The notes under the pieces: model-generated | The model's input: the letters and a program-made list of their open reading frames with translations, nothing else | Databases searched by the model: none | Told to the model about the DNA's origin: nothing | Position numbers and translations under genes: made by a program | Source of the DNA: Dyella thiooxydans | GTDB taxonomy: Bacteria; Pseudomonadota; Gammaproteobacteria; Xanthomonadales; Rhodanobacteraceae | Assembly (NCBI RefSeq): GCF_001641285.1 | Contig: NZ_CP014841.1 | Coordinates: 248,001-312,000 of the forward strand | Reading direction: 5' to 3' | DNA length: 64,000 nucleotides | In this document: positions 8,859-19,995 of the stretch, in pieces | How positions within the stretch are numbered: the first letter of the stretch is position 1 | Layout of the letters: each line of letters begins with the position of its first letter

Positions 8859-9707
8859 TCAGTTCCCGGTGGTCTTACCTGGGTGGTCGTAGACGGGGTT
8901 GCGCTTGAGCCAAAGCCTCAACGCCTGCCAGTGGATTGCCAGCACCACCTGCAGCGTCATCAGCGGGAAGCGCCACAGCACGCGGGCCAGTCCGGCGCCG
9001 TCGAGCGGGCGGCGTTCGAGCACCAGCGTGGCATCGAAGTCGCGCCGCTCGCCGTCCATCACGTTCATGTGTACGCGCAGGACCGCCTCGGGGATGCAGA
9101 AGCGCCAGTCGTAGCCGCGGTCCATCGGCATGAACGGCGACACGTGGAACGACTTGTCGAAGCGCCAGGCGGTGGTGTGCCGGTGGCTGCGGCCTTCCGC
9201 GACCGGCAGCACGTAGGCATGGCGCTCCTTCCACGGCGTGTTGGTGATCTCTGCGACGATCGTCTCCAGCGTGTGGCCGTCGGCGGCGAAGCAGTAGTAG
9301 AAGCTCACCGGGTTGAACACGTGCCCGCCGTAGCGCAGGTGGGTGAGCAGCCGGATCGGCCCGGTCGGGCGTCGGCCGGTGTGCTCGGCCACGCGCCGGC
9401 GCACGGCTTCGTCCAGCGGCAGCTCGACCGGTCCGAGGTAGTCGCTGCGGCGGAACTCGGCCACGTTGCGGCGGTTCACCGACCACAGCCAGCGGCGGTC
9501 GAACAGGTCGGGCAGCTCGTCGAGGTCCAGGTACAGCATCGTGATCGGATAGCGGAACGCGTGCGGGTGCGGCGCATGGCGGCGGTGGCGGACCCAGCCT
9601 TCGTAGATCGCGCTGGCCAGCGGCCGGGCGGTGGCGCGTTCCCGATCCGGCTTCGCCCCGGTCACCGTCGGCGCGGCGTCGAGCGGCTCGCGCAGGGCCG
9701 GATTCAC
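8859..9707 (-). CDS. DUF1365 protein
   Basis: Protein of 282 residues of the DUF1365 family. Typical segments are YEGWVRHRRHAP, THLRYGGHVFNPVSFYYCF, EITNTPWKERHAYVL and KSFHVSPFMPMD. The family nearly always sits between an FAD-dependent oxidoreductase and a cfa gene, and its function is not established. Translation starts with GTG at 9707, overlapping the stop of the oxidoreductase gene by four bases (GTGA), so the two are translationally coupled. Confidence 0.9.
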   Translation of the reverse strand: MNPALREPLDAAPTVTGAKPDRERATARPLASAIYEGWVRHRRHAPHPHAFRYPITMLYLDLDELPDLFDRRWLWSVNRRNVAEFRRSDYLGPVELPLDEAVRRRVAEHTGRRPTGPIRLLTHLRYGGHVFNPVSFYYCFAADGHTLETIVAEITNTPWKERHAYVLPVAEGRSHRHTTAWRFDKSFHVSPFMPMDRGYDWRFCIPEAVLRVHMNVMDGERRDFDATLVLERRPLDGAGLARVLWRFPLMTLQVVLAIHWQALRLWLKRNPVYDHPGKTTGN

Positions 9708-10945
9708 CAGGCCACCCCCAGCGCACGGGCGACCTCGACCGCACTGCGCATGCCGTCCTCGTGGAAGCCCCAGCCCCAGTACGCGCCGGCGAACCAGGTG
9801 CCGGACCGGCCCTGGATCTCACCCTTGCGCTGCTGCGCGGCCACCGAGGCGTGGGTGTATTCCGGGTGCGCATAGCGCATGCGCCGGATCACCTTGGCCG
9901 GATCGATCCGGTCGGCGCAGTTGAGCGACACGCAGAACGTGTCCGGTGCGTCCAGCGTCTGCAGCAGGTTCATGCAGTAGGTGACGGTGCAGGCCTCGGT
10001 GGGCGAGGCGGGGATCAGCACGTTCCACGCCGACCACGCCTTGCGCCGCTTCGGCAGCAGGCGGGTGTCGGTGTGCAGCACGGTCTCGTTTTCCTGGTAG
10101 CGGATCGCACCGAGTACCTCGCGCTCCGCCGGCGTGGCGTCGGCCAGCAGCGCCAGCGCCTCGTTGCTGTGGCAGGCCAGCACCACCTGGTCGTAGCGCT
10201 CGGTCTGGCCGAGGCTGGTGATCTCCACGCCGCCCTCGACGCGGCGCACCGCGGTCACCGGGCTGGCGATGCGCTCGCGCACCATCCAGCGCTCGCGCAG
10301 CGCATCCACGTAACGCTGCGACCCGCCGCGCACCACCCTCCATTCCGGTCGGTCGTCGAGCTGCAGCATGTGGTGGTTGGCCATGAACTGCACGAGATAA
10401 CGGGCCGGGAAGTCCAGCACCTTGCGCGACGGCGACGACCACAGCGCAGAGGCCATCGGCACGATGTGCTCGTCACGGAACATCGCGCCGTAGCGGTGGC
10501 GCTCCAGATAGTCGCCGAGCGTCGGGCCGGCGTCCGCGGTTTCCAGCAATCCCTGCGACTCGCGGTAGAAGCGCACGATGTCGCGCACCATGCCGTAGAA
10601 CTTCGGCGAGAGCAGGTTGCGGCGCTGGCAGAACAGCGCGTCCAGGCTGGTGGCGCCGTATTCCAGCCCGCTCGCCTCGTTGTGCACGGCGAAGCTCATC
10701 GTGGTGGGCTGCGACTCGACCCCCAGCTCGCCGAACAGCCGGGACAGCAGCGGGTAGTTGTCCGGATTGAACACGATGAAGCCGGAATCCACGGCGTAGT
10801 CGCGGCCGCCCGATTCCACGTCGTGAGTATGCGTGTGGCCGCCGATGTAGGCGTTGGCTTCGTACAGATCGACCGAGTGCTGTTGCGACAGCAGCCATGC
10901 CGAGGCCATGCCGGAGATCCCGCCGCCGATCACCGCGATGCGCAT
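9704..10945 (-). CDS. FAD-dependent oxidoreductase of the amine-oxidase-like family
   Basis: Protein of 413 residues. The N-terminal Rossmann dinucleotide motif is MRIAVIGGGISGMASAW, followed by the acidic residue ending the second strand (YEANAYIGGH). A conserved C-terminal segment TWFAGAYWGWGFHEDG closes the FAD domain. The protein belongs to the predicted NAD/FAD-binding proteins that co-occur with DUF1365 and Cfa and probably oxidises a modified acyl chain; this is inference from context. ATG 10945 has GAGG upstream and starts directly on the Rossmann strand, so it is preferred over 10966. It begins 7 bp after the desaturase stop. Confidence 0.88.
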   Translation of the reverse strand: MRIAVIGGGISGMASAWLLSQQHSVDLYEANAYIGGHTHTHDVESGGRDYAVDSGFIVFNPDNYPLLSRLFGELGVESQPTTMSFAVHNEASGLEYGATSLDALFCQRRNLLSPKFYGMVRDIVRFYRESQGLLETADAGPTLGDYLERHRYGAMFRDEHIVPMASALWSSPSRKVLDFPARYLVQFMANHHMLQLDDRPEWRVVRGGSQRYVDALRERWMVRERIASPVTAVRRVEGGVEITSLGQTERYDQVVLACHSNEALALLADATPAEREVLGAIRYQENETVLHTDTRLLPKRRKAWSAWNVLIPASPTEACTVTYCMNLLQTLDAPDTFCVSLNCADRIDPAKVIRRMRYAHPEYTHASVAAQQRKGEIQGRSGTWFAGAYWGWGFHEDGMRSAVEVARALGVAW

Positions 10946-10952
10946 GCCCACC

Positions 10953-11897
10953 TCAGCGCCGGCCACGTTTGAGGCCGGCCGGCACGGCCTTCAGTCCCCG
11001 CACCACGCCGAACAGCGAGAGTGTGCGCAGGAGGTAGAAGGTCAGGTCCACCTCCCACCAGCGGAAGCCCTGCCGCGCCGAGCCCGGGAAGAAATGGTGG
11101 TTGTTGTGCCAGCCCTCGCCGAAGGTGAGCAGCGCCAGCATCCAGTTGTTGCGGCTGTTGTCGCGCGTCTCGAAGCGGCGGCTGCCGAAGCGGTGCGCCA
11201 GCGAGTTGATCGTCACCGTCACATGGAACAGCACGATGGTGGAGACGAAGAAGCCCCACACCAGCAGCTGCGGCCCGCTGGTGCCCAGCTCCGGATGCGC
11301 CACGCCCAGCCAGCGGCCCCAGAAGAACAGGCCCACCGCCAGCGCCACCGGCACCAGCAGGTCGAAGCGGTCGAGCAGGCGCAGCTCCGGGTACTTCACC
11401 AGGTCGGGGATCTTCGACCAGTCGGTGCGGAAGCCGCTGCGGGTCATGAACCAGCCCATGTGGCTGCGCAGAAAGCCGTGCTGCACCGGCGAATGCACGT
11501 CCGCCGGCGTGTCGGCATGGCGATGGTGGTTGCGGTGGTGCGCCGCCCACCACAGCGGGCCGCGCTGCACCGCGCTGGCGCCGATCACGGCGAACACGAA
11601 CTGCACGACGCGCGAGGTCTTGAACGCGCGATGGGAAAAGTAGCGGTGGTAGAACGCCGTCACCGCGAACATGCGCAGCGCGTACAGCCCCAATGCCACC
11701 CAGAACGCGAACCAGGAGAAGCCGACCCAGATCACCGCCACGCAGGCCAGGTGCATGCCGATGAAGGGCAGCACGCGGGTCCAGTCGATGCGGTCATCCT
11801 CGTCGCCGACGGCGTCCTGGGCACTGGTGTCGAACCAGCGCACCAGCCCGGTCGCCATCCGCTTGATCATGGGGGGTGCCGCAGGGCCGCTGGTCAT
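10953..11897 (-). CDS. Fatty-acid desaturase (delta-9, acyl-CoA/acyl-lipid type)
   Basis: Protein of about 314 residues, first gene of the operon. It has the three histidine boxes of membrane di-iron desaturases: HRYFSH, HHRNHH and HNNHH, set among four predicted membrane segments (for example PFIGMHLACVAVIWVGFSWF). It introduces a cis double bond into a saturated acyl chain, which would provide the substrate for the Cfa enzymes downstream. ATG 11897 is used; ATG 11870 (MIKRMATG) is an alternative, and neither has a strong ribosome-binding site. The frame stays open far upstream but without desaturase similarity. Confidence 0.88.
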   Translation of the reverse strand: MTSGPAAPPMIKRMATGLVRWFDTSAQDAVGDEDDRIDWTRVLPFIGMHLACVAVIWVGFSWFAFWVALGLYALRMFAVTAFYHRYFSHRAFKTSRVVQFVFAVIGASAVQRGPLWWAAHHRNHHRHADTPADVHSPVQHGFLRSHMGWFMTRSGFRTDWSKIPDLVKYPELRLLDRFDLLVPVALAVGLFFWGRWLGVAHPELGTSGPQLLVWGFFVSTIVLFHVTVTINSLAHRFGSRRFETRDNSRNNWMLALLTFGEGWHNNHHFFPGSARQGFRWWEVDLTFYLLRTLSLFGVVRGLKAVPAGLKRGRR

Positions 11898-12031
11898 GGG
11901 GGCGTTCGATCCGTGTGGAAGGTGACAGGGGACGCGAGAAGATACGCGCGCCATGTCGCCGCGGATGCACTGGACCGGGCGGATCGTCGCTGCGGTGACA
12001 TACGTCGTCGAACGTTGCCGTCGGCCGTGCG

Positions 12032-12057
12032 GACGATGCGGCACTCTTGCACGTTCC
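12032..12057 (-). promoter_or_regulatory. Candidate ECF-sigma-type promoter for the lipid operon
   Basis: Read on the minus strand, GGAAC at 12057-12053 is followed after 17 bases by CGTC at 12035-12032. This resembles the GGAAC-N16/17-CGTC pattern of group-IV (RpoE-like) sigma factors. It lies about 135 bp upstream of the desaturase start. Short motifs like this arise by chance in GC-rich DNA, so this is only a candidate. Confidence 0.3.
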
Positions 12058-12101
12058 CCGGCGTGTTGCCGTGGTTGGCGGCCGCTCGCTACGCTGGCGC
12101 G

Positions 12102-12857
12102 ATGCCTCGTCCCCGCCCGCCCTCCGTTCCTGTCACCGGTCGCCCGCGGCACGGACTCGCCCGCGTGCTGAGCAAGCTCGGCGTGTGCTCGCGCAGCCAG
12201 GCCGAACAGGCGGTGCGCGAGGGCAGGGTGACGGTCGATGGCCGCTGCATCCGCGATCCGGAGCGCCCCACCGACGCCGAGCGCGAGCGCCTGGCCCTGG
12301 ACGGCCGCCCGGTTGCCGCCGCCGAACGGGTCTACATCGCCCTCAACAAGCCGCGCGGGGTGGTGGTGAGCGCGGCGGACGAACGCGGACGCGACACCGT
12401 CTACGGCCTGCTGGAGGCGGCGGGACTGCCCTGGCTCGGCCCGGTCGGCCGGCTTGATCGGGCCAGCGAAGGCCTGCTGCTGTTGAGCAACGACACCGGG
12501 TGGGCGGCCGGACTCACCGAGCCCAGGCACCACGTGGACAAGACCTACCACGTGCAGGTCGACTGCCGTCCGGACGAAGCCCTGCTCGCGAAGCTGCGTG
12601 CCGGCGTGGTCGATGCCGGTGAGCGGCTGGCTGCGGTCGTGGTGAGCGTGCTGCGCGAAGGCGAGAAGAACGCCTGGCTGGAAGTCGTGCTGGACGAGGG
12701 GCGCAACCGGCATATCCGCCGCCTGCTGGCGGCGCACGACATCGGGGTGCTGCGCCTGATCCGCGTGGCGATCGGTCCGCTGGCCCTGGGCGAGCTGCCC
12801 AAGGGCCAGTGGCGGCACCTCACGGCGGACGAGGTGCAGGCGTTGCGCCGCGGCTGA
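12102..12857 (+). CDS. RsuA/RluB/RluE-family 23S or 16S rRNA pseudouridine synthase
   Basis: Protein of 251 residues. An N-terminal S4 RNA-binding domain (about 15-65, ARVLSKLGVCSRSQAEQAV) precedes the pseudouridine synthase domain with LNKPRGVVVS and the catalytic-aspartate motif GRLDRASEGLLLLSND. The C-terminal EGRNRHIRRLL is also diagnostic of this family. It isomerises a specific uridine in rRNA; which member (RsuA, RluB, RluE or RluF) cannot be fixed here. ATG 12102 is the first start in front of the S4 domain. The gene is divergent from the desaturase operon and convergent with kbl. Confidence 0.9.
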   Translation: MPRPRPPSVPVTGRPRHGLARVLSKLGVCSRSQAEQAVREGRVTVDGRCIRDPERPTDAERERLALDGRPVAAAERVYIALNKPRGVVVSAADERGRDTVYGLLEAAGLPWLGPVGRLDRASEGLLLLSNDTGWAAGLTEPRHHVDKTYHVQVDCRPDEALLAKLRAGVVDAGERLAAVVVSVLREGEKNAWLEVVLDEGRNRHIRRLLAAHDIGVLRLIRVAIGPLALGELPKGQWRHLTADEVQALRRG

Positions 12858-12876
12858 GCCGCGGCGCGGCGGCAAC

Positions 12877-14073
<1,197 letters not shown>

Positions 14074-14155
14074 GGCGGGGACCTTGTGCGTGGGCAAAAC
14101 GCTATTGTCGCCGCTCGCGGCGGGGCTGTGAAGGAAACCCCGCCACCGGCCGCCG

Positions 14156-17100
14156 CTACTGGTGCAGGCCGAAGTCCACCCGCGTGGTCTTGCCCTTGTC
14201 GTCGATGCCCTTGGCATCGAGCAGCACCGGCTTGGCGTCGTAGCGGGCGGCATCGAGCTTGCCGGTCAGCCAGGTGCGGACGGCGTCGGCGCGTCGTTTG
14301 GCCAGCGCCCGCATCGCCGCTTCGTCCACCGCCACGTTGGCCTCCATCAGGCCGCGCATCTCGTCCGGGTCCAGCGATTTCTTCAGGCCGAGGAAGTTGC
14401 GCGGCTTGTTCGGGATGTCGTCGTGCTTGTAGGCGCGCTTGAGGTATTTTTCGACCTGGTCCGGCGTCACCCGCACGTCGGCAAGGCCGGCATCGGACAC
14501 GTCGGCGTCCTTGCCCTTTTCGTCGAGCACCAGCTCGCGGCGGATCAGGTTCTCCACGGTGACCTTGCGCAGGCCGTCGCGATCCTTGGTCGGGTCGACC
14601 CGGCCGATGATGTCCAGCTTCAGCGACGGCTTCTTCTCGAGGATCGCCACCAGCTTGCCCAGCCGTTCCTGCGCCTTGGCGTCGAGGATGGCCGAGCCGG
14701 GCGCGAACTCGACGTAGCCGAGGTCCGCACCCGGTCCGCCGAAGGCCGCCCCGAGCAGGCGGAACGGTGCGGTCACTGCCTTGGCGATCAGGTTGCCCAG
14801 CGCACGCCAGACCAGCCCGCCGACGCTGAACTGCGGGTCGTCCAGCGAGCCGGACACCGGCAGGCTCACGTCGATGTTGCCCTCGGTGTCGCGCAGCAGC
14901 GCCACCGCCAGCTTCACTGGCAGGTGCTTCGCGCCGGGGCTGTTGTCGCGGTCGCCGAAGGTGAGCTGGGTGATGAAGATGTGGTTGTCGGCCTCCAGCT
15001 TGCGGTGGTCGAGCTGGTAGTGGACGTCCATGTTGAGCTTGCCCGAGGTAATCGGGTAGCCGGCGTACTTGCGCGAATACGCGGCCAGCCGGGTCAGCTC
15101 GACCTCGTCGGCCTTGCCCTTGATGTCGAGGAAGGCCACCGGCTGCAGCGGGTTGATGGTGCCGCTGATGTCCACCGGCGAGTTCTCGTCCAGCGCGGCC
15201 TGTACGGTGAGGTCGGCGGGCGGGTCGCCGGGCTTGGTGCCGAAGGCGCCGATCTTGCCGGTGAGCTTGGTGAGGTTGGCGGTGTAGTTGGGCTTGATGA
15301 AATTGTCGGTGTAGTTGAGCTGGCCGTTGACCAGGGTGATGCCGCCCAGGTGGATCTCGGCCGGCGGTGCCGCGCTCGTCGCCGGTGCCGGGGCTTGTGC
15401 CACGGCGGTCGACGCGGCCGGCGGTGGCGTGGGGGCGCTGGCCGGTGGCGTGGGCACGCTGCCCTCGGCGCGGGTCACCGACACCGGGGCGGACTCCGGC
15501 GAGGCCACCACGTCGGACAGGTTCAGCCGTCCATCCGCATTGATGATCACGCGGGCATAGAACGAGGTGAGCACCAGCGCGCCGATGTCCACCCGCGGCG
15601 TACCCGGGCCGAGCTCGGCGTCCAGCCGCGATGCGGTCAGCGTGCGCCAGCGCAGGAAGTCGTCGCCGGTGACCTTGTCCTGCACGCGTACCCGTTCCAG
15701 CGCCGCGTTGCCCTGGTAGTGCAGCGAGGGGGTGCGGCCGCGGGCGTCGTAGTGCAGCTTGCCGTCGCTGGTCAGGCGCGCGTCGGCGATGGTCACGTTC
15801 AGCGGCACGCTGAGGTAGGGCTCGAAGCGGGCGATGTCGAGGTTGCGCGTCGTCAGCTTCAGCTCGGCACCGAGCGGGTCCGGGCGCAGCGTACCGCTGG
15901 CATCGAAGCCGCCGCGGTCGAGCGAGCCCTGCAGGGCGAAGGGACGCGCTTCACCGAGCTTGTCGCTGAGGCCGTCCAGGTGCCCCTTCATGGCCGTGAG
16001 CCGGGTGTTCACCGGTCGCGTGCCGACGGCCAGGTCGGTGAAGTCCAGGCTGCCTTCTTCCAGTGTGAAGTGGCCCAGTTGCCAGTGCCAGGGGGCCGCT
16101 GCCGCGTGATCGTCCGCGGGCGCGGAGGGCGTATCCGGCATCAGCTCCATCAGGCTCAGCCGGCCGTTCCGCGCCCGCTCGATGTCCAGCGCCGGCTGGT
16201 GCAGGCTCACGTCGCCCAGCTGCACCTGCCGGCTGGCCAGGTCGAACAGCGGAATCGCTGCGTCGAGGCGGTTCCAGGCGATGACCGGGCCATGTTCCTT
16301 CTGCAGCGGGGCAAGCGCGAAATCGTCCACCGTGGCATGCGCGTCGGTCAGGTGCACGTTGACCGCCTTGCCCCAATCCAGCGCGAGCTGGCCGCCGGCA
16401 TCGAGCCGTCCCTGGGTGACCGGCGTGCGCAGGTCGGGCGCGGCGATCGCCTGCAACGGCGCCACCGCCACCTGCTTGAGGCCGACCGCCCCCTTGAGCT
16501 GGCCGGCGGCCAGATCCAGCGTGCCCTTGGCGGTGATGGCGCCACCGCCCAGTCCGGCAGCCAGGTTCAGCGTGCCGGCGGGGGCCTGCAGCAGGCTGAG
16601 GCCGTGCAGGGCGCCACGCAGGCTGACCAGGTCCAGCGTCTGCTGCGTGGCGTTGGTGTAGTGCACCGCGCTGTCGGTCAGGAACAGCCCGTCGATGCGC
16701 AGGTCGGTGGGTGCGGCCGGCGGCTGGCCGGCGGGGGCAGGGCTGCCGGCGGTCAGCGCATCGAAATTGCTATGGCCGTCGGCCCCCTGCCGGTAGCTCA
16801 GCGCGGCGTGGTCCAGCATCACGGTGCCGAGGTGGTAGCGCGAGACCAGCGGCTGTACGTCGACCAGTTGCGCGCCGCCGTGGCCGAGCTCGAGGATCGG
16901 CGCCCCCTGGCGCGTCGCCAGTGCGAAGCCGTCCAGCTGCAGATGGCCGGTGAGCTTGAGCTGCGGGGTCGGCTGGCTCTGCACGAAGTGCAGGTCCAGT
17001 ACGCCTGAGAGCAGGCCCTTCGGGATCGCCACCGGCAGCGCGGCCGGCGGCACATAGGCGAGGTAACGCGGCAGATCCAGTTTGTCGAACTGGACATGCA

Positions 17101-17821
17101 TGATCGATTCGCGCGAGTCCGCGAACGGCTTGGTCTGTCCGTCGATGCGCAGCGGACTGCCGTCCACCCGCATCGCCAGCAGCGGCTGCACGTAGATGTC
17201 GGTGTCGCTGGGCAGGTTGGCCAGGAACGGGATACCGACGTCGAGCTGGTCGACCCGGTGGGTCGCCTTGGCGAGCTGGTCGTCGAAGCGGATGTCGCCG
17301 TTCTTCACCTCGATGTTGGCCAGCGCGAAACGCGCCGGCGGCGAGGGCGGGGCGCCCGGTTTGGCCGCGTAGCGGTCGATCAGGTCGGAGAAGTTGAAGC
17401 GGCCGTCCGCGCCGCGGGTGAGCTGGATCTGCGGGTGCTCCAGGCGCAGGGCGTCGAGCACCGGCGCCATGCGGAACAGCGAGGTCCACGAGGCGTTGAT
17501 CACCGCCTGGTCCACGTCGACGAAGGCGGCCTTGCCGTCGCGGCCGCCGATGTGCAGATGGTCGAGCTGCAGGCGCAGGGTGAACGGGTTGAAGTGCACC
17601 TTGCCCAGCGTCACCGGGCGGGACAGCGCCGCGCTGGCGCGTTTCTCGATCTGCCCGCGCAGGATAGGCGGTGCGGCGAAGAAGCCGAGCAGGCCGAACA
17701 GCACCAGCAGCCCGGCGACGATCGCCAGCGTGCGGCGGGTGCGCCGGGAACGCCCCAGCTCGCGGGCGCGGTCGAGCGCGCGGGCGGCGCGGGGATCTTC
17801 CAGCAGACGTCGGACGCGCAT
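14156..17821 (-). CDS. DUF748/AsmA-like envelope protein, very large
   Basis: Protein of 1221 residues with one N-terminal membrane anchor (about residues 32-53, [20 protein letters not shown]) and a long periplasmic part made of repeated AsmA/DUF748 modules. Short signatures recur ([29 protein letters not shown], and later [19 protein letters not shown]). A proline/alanine-rich linker lies around residues 780-820. The C-terminal region resembles an OmpA-like or lipid-transfer tail ([19 protein letters not shown]). Relatives bridge inner and outer membrane and affect lipid transport. ATG 17821 has AGGGAG eight bases upstream. Why it sits between tdh and kbl is not evident; the terminator at 17910-17938 suggests it has its own transcript. 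Confidence 0.85.
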   Translation of the reverse strand: MRVRRLLEDPRAARALDRARELGRSRRTRRTLAIVAGLLVLFGLLGFFAAPPILRGQIEKRASAALSRPVTLGKVHFNPFTLRLQLDHLHIGGRDGKAAFVDVDQAVINASWTSLFRMAPVLDALRLEHPQIQLTRGADGRFNFSDLIDRYAAKPGAPPSPPARFALANIEVKNGDIRFDDQLAKATHRVDQLDVGIPFLANLPSDTDIYVQPLLAMRVDGSPLRIDGQTKPFADSRESIMHVQFDKLDLPRYLAYVPPAALPVAIPKGLLSGVLDLHFVQSQPTPQLKLTGHLQLDGFALATRQGAPILELGHGGAQLVDVQPLVSRYHLGTVMLDHAALSYRQGADGHSNFDALTAGSPAPAGQPPAAPTDLRIDGLFLTDSAVHYTNATQQTLDLVSLRGALHGLSLLQAPAGTLNLAAGLGGGAITAKGTLDLAAGQLKGAVGLKQVAVAPLQAIAAPDLRTPVTQGRLDAGGQLALDWGKAVNVHLTDAHATVDDFALAPLQKEHGPVIAWNRLDAAIPLFDLASRQVQLGDVSLHQPALDIERARNGRLSLMELMPDTPSAPADDHAAAAPWHWQLGHFTLEEGSLDFTDLAVGTRPVNTRLTAMKGHLDGLSDKLGEARPFALQGSLDRGGFDASGTLRPDPLGAELKLTTRNLDIARFEPYLSVPLNVTIADARLTSDGKLHYDARGRTPSLHYQGNAALERVRVQDKVTGDDFLRWRTLTASRLDAELGPGTPRVDIGALVLTSFYARVIINADGRLNLSDVVASPESAPVSVTRAEGSVPTPPASAPTPPPAASTAVAQAPAPATSAAPPAEIHLGGITLVNGQLNYTDNFIKPNYTANLTKLTGKIGAFGTKPGDPPADLTVQAALDENSPVDISGTINPLQPVAFLDIKGKADEVELTRLAAYSRKYAGYPITSGKLNMDVHYQLDHRKLEADNHIFITQLTFGDRDNSPGAKHLPVKLAVALLRDTEGNIDVSLPVSGSLDDPQFSVGGLVWRALGNLIAKAVTAPFRLLGAAFGGPGADLGYVEFAPGSAILDAKAQERLGKLVAILEKKPSLKLDIIGRVDPTKDRDGLRKVTVENLIRRELVLDEKGKDADVSDAGLADVRVTPDQVEKYLKRAYKHDDIPNKPRNFLGLKKSLDPDEMRGLMEANVAVDEAAMRALAKRRADAVRTWLTGKLDAARYDAKPVLLDAKGIDDKGKTTRVDFGLHQ

Positions 17822-17907
17822 CGACAGCACTCCCTGGGCGCCGGCCAAGTGCCGGCCGCGGGTGGTGGTTCCGTTGCCCCTGCGGACCCGTACGGAAGTG
17901 TACGAAG

Positions 17908-17940
17908 AAGCCCCGCGTACGCACAGGTGCGGCGGGGCGA
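17908..17940 (-). terminator. Possible terminator after tdh
   Basis: Inverted repeat GCCCCGC / GCGGGGC with an inner CGCA / TGCG stem. On the minus strand it is followed by TTCTTCG, a weak T-rich tail. It lies between the tdh stop and the DUF748 start. Confidence 0.5.
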
Positions 17941-18004
17941 AAGTTCCAGCGGATCAGGTGCGGAGCCGACCGCGCGAGGCGGCCGGCGGATCAGCCCGGC
18001 GGCC

Positions 18005-19039
18005 TCAGTTCCAGCTGCAGACGACCTTGCCGCAGTGGCCTTCGGCCATCAGGTCGAAGCCGCGCTGGAAGTCGTCGATGGCGATCTGGTGGGTGAGCAC
18101 CTTCTGCAGCGGGAAGCCGGTGAGCACCATCTGCGTCATCTTGTACCAGGTCTCGTACATCTTGCGGCCGTAGATGCCCTGCAGGGTGAGGCCCTTGAAG
18201 ATCACCTTGTCCCAGTCGATGCCGGCACCGCGCGGCATGATGCCGAGCATGGCGATCTTGCCGCCGTGGTACATCACCTCGAGCATGTCGTTGAACGCGC
18301 GCGGATTGCCGCTCATCTCCAGGCCCACGTCGAAGCCCTGGATGTGCAGGTCCTTCACCACGTCGCGCAGCGACTGGTTGGCCACGTTCACCACGCGGGT
18401 GGCGCCCATGTCGGCGGCCAGCTTCAGGCGGTAGTCGTTGACGTCGGTGACCACCACGTTGCGCGCGCCCACGTGCTTGGCGATGCCGGCGGCGATGATG
18501 CCGATCGGGCCGGCACCGGTGATCAGCACGTCCTCGCCGATCAGGTCGAACTCCAGCGCGCAGTGCGCGGCGTTGCCGTAGGGATCGAAGAACGCCGCCA
18601 GCTCGGACGGGATCTGGTCCGGGATCGGCCACAGGTTGCTGGCCGGCATGGTCATGTACTCGGCGAACGCACCGTTGCGGTTGACGCCGATGCCCACCGT
18701 GTTCGGGCACAGGTGCTGGCGACCGGCGCGGCAGTTGCGGCAGTGGCCGCAGACGATGTGGCCCTCGGCCGAGACGCGGTCGCCGATCTGGTAGCCGGTC
18801 ACGCCCGGGCCGATCTCCACGATGCGGCCGACGAACTCGTGGCCGATGGTCAGGCCCGGCTTGATCGTGCGCTGGCTCCACTCGTCCCACTTGTAGATGT
18901 GCAGGTCGGTGCCGCAGATCGCGGTCTTCTCCAGCTTGATCAGCACCTCGTTCGGGCCGACCTCGGGCACCGGCACTTCTTCCATCCAGATGCCGGGTTC
19001 GGCATGGCGCTTGACCAGGGCTTTCATCGTCTGAGGCAT
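18005..19039 (-). CDS. tdh: L-threonine 3-dehydrogenase
   Basis: Protein of 344 residues of the zinc-dependent medium-chain dehydrogenase family, closely resembling Escherichia coli Tdh along its length. It oxidises L-threonine with NAD+ to 2-amino-3-ketobutyrate, which Kbl then cleaves. Catalytic-zinc residues are in AICGTD and IGHEFVG. The structural zinc cysteines are in [15 protein letters not shown]. The NAD-binding motif is GAGPIGI, and WDEWSQRTI is a family signature. ATG 19039 is used because a GGA-containing site precedes it; an internal ATG at 19027 (MKALVKRH) also fits the E. coli start. Confidence 0.95.
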   Translation of the reverse strand: MPQTMKALVKRHAEPGIWMEEVPVPEVGPNEVLIKLEKTAICGTDLHIYKWDEWSQRTIKPGLTIGHEFVGRIVEIGPGVTGYQIGDRVSAEGHIVCGHCRNCRAGRQHLCPNTVGIGVNRNGAFAEYMTMPASNLWPIPDQIPSELAAFFDPYGNAAHCALEFDLIGEDVLITGAGPIGIIAAGIAKHVGARNVVVTDVNDYRLKLAADMGATRVVNVANQSLRDVVKDLHIQGFDVGLEMSGNPRAFNDMLEVMYHGGKIAMLGIMPRGAGIDWDKVIFKGLTLQGIYGRKMYETWYKMTQMVLTGFPLQKVLTHQIAIDDFQRGFDLMAEGHCGKVVCSWN

Positions 19040-19144
19040 GGGGACATCCGTGGGTGGGGTGACGCGGCCGGTAGCCGCGGAATCAGCCGACGATTATACG
19101 GGCCGTGCGCCACGCGCCGCTTCGGCAGCGCAGCATGCGGCGGC

Positions 19145-19894
19145 TCAGTTCAGCCGCTGGTAGAGCCGTACGAAGTCCACCGGGCGCTGCAGCGACGGCA
19201 GCTGCCAGCGCTGGTGCAGCACCAGATGCCGGCCGTCGGCACCGAGCGCCCAGTCCTGGGTGAGCTGTGAGCCATCGGCATAGCGCATCTCCACATGCAC
19301 CCCGGCGTCGTCGCGGAAGCTGCGGATCAGCGCGCTGCCGTTGAATCCCTGCTGCGCCGGATGGCCAAAGCGCAGGTCGAGCCGGGTGCCGGAGTCCAGC
19401 TGCAACTGCAGGGTGCGGGCGTCCTCCTGCACGATCAGTACGCCGTCGTCGTCCAGCCAGGGCGGTGTGGCGTAGTGCGCCGGGGCCGCCGCGGTGTGCT
19501 CGGAGGGGGCGTCGCTTCCGTGGTGGCGGCCGCCGTGGTGTCCGCCGCCCATGCCACCTTCGTGGCCGCCGAAGCCGCCACCGCCCATCCCGCCACCATG
19601 CCCGCCGAAGCCTCCGCCCCCCATGCCGCCGCGGCGTGCGCCGGAGCCATCGGCCGGGCGTTCGCCGGTGCCGGGCGTGCCCGGCGGGTGCGGCAGCTGC
19701 GGCGACTGTTCGCGCATCGCCTCGTGCCGCAGCAGGGCCTCCACCACCGTCGGAGTGTTGCTGGCGCCATCGTCCAGTCGCCAGATGCCGCTCAGGTCTG
19801 CCGGGTCCGGCGGGGCCGCGCGCAGGATCGGTGAAGCACCGCACAGCAGGGCCAGGGCAAGCGCCGGGGCATGGCGAAGGGACAGTCGTGACAT
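19145..19894 (-). CDS. Secreted glycine/histidine-rich hypothetical protein
   Basis: Protein of 249 residues, not recognised as a named family. A signal peptide (about 1-27, ending LRAAPP) leads into a short conserved-looking block (PADLSGIWRLDDG). Then comes a low-complexity glycine/methionine/histidine-rich stretch at about 88-128, built from repeats of GGMGGGGFGGH and HHGGRHHG. A C-terminal 110-residue domain has alternating beta character (LIVQEDARTLQLQLDSGTRL, then QRPVDFVRLYQRLN). The histidine-rich segment could bind metal ions, but this is only suggested by composition. It is divergent from miaA. Confidence 0.7.
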   Translation of the reverse strand: MSRLSLRHAPALALALLCGASPILRAAPPDPADLSGIWRLDDGASNTPTVVEALLRHEAMREQSPQLPHPPGTPGTGERPADGSGARRGGMGGGGFGGHGGGMGGGGFGGHEGGMGGGHHGGRHHGSDAPSEHTAAAPAHYATPPWLDDDGVLIVQEDARTLQLQLDSGTRLDLRFGHPAQQGFNGSALIRSFRDDAGVHVEMRYADGSQLTQDWALGADGRHLVLHQRWQLPSLQRPVDFVRLYQRLN

Positions 19895-19995
19895 CGGCGT
19901 GGCCTGTACGCGGGGGCGGGGTGCGCAGGCAACGTGCGGAGCGCCGATGCGGTTGACCCGGCCCGCCCGGCGGCGGCTGTCTCTACACTTGCCGG

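Noticed and set aside
14162-17008. Long plus-strand open frame of 948 codons opposite the DUF748 gene
   Set aside because: The translation is rich in R, Q, H and V with no domain, typical of an antisense frame in GC-rich DNA. The minus-strand frame has a signal anchor and family motifs.
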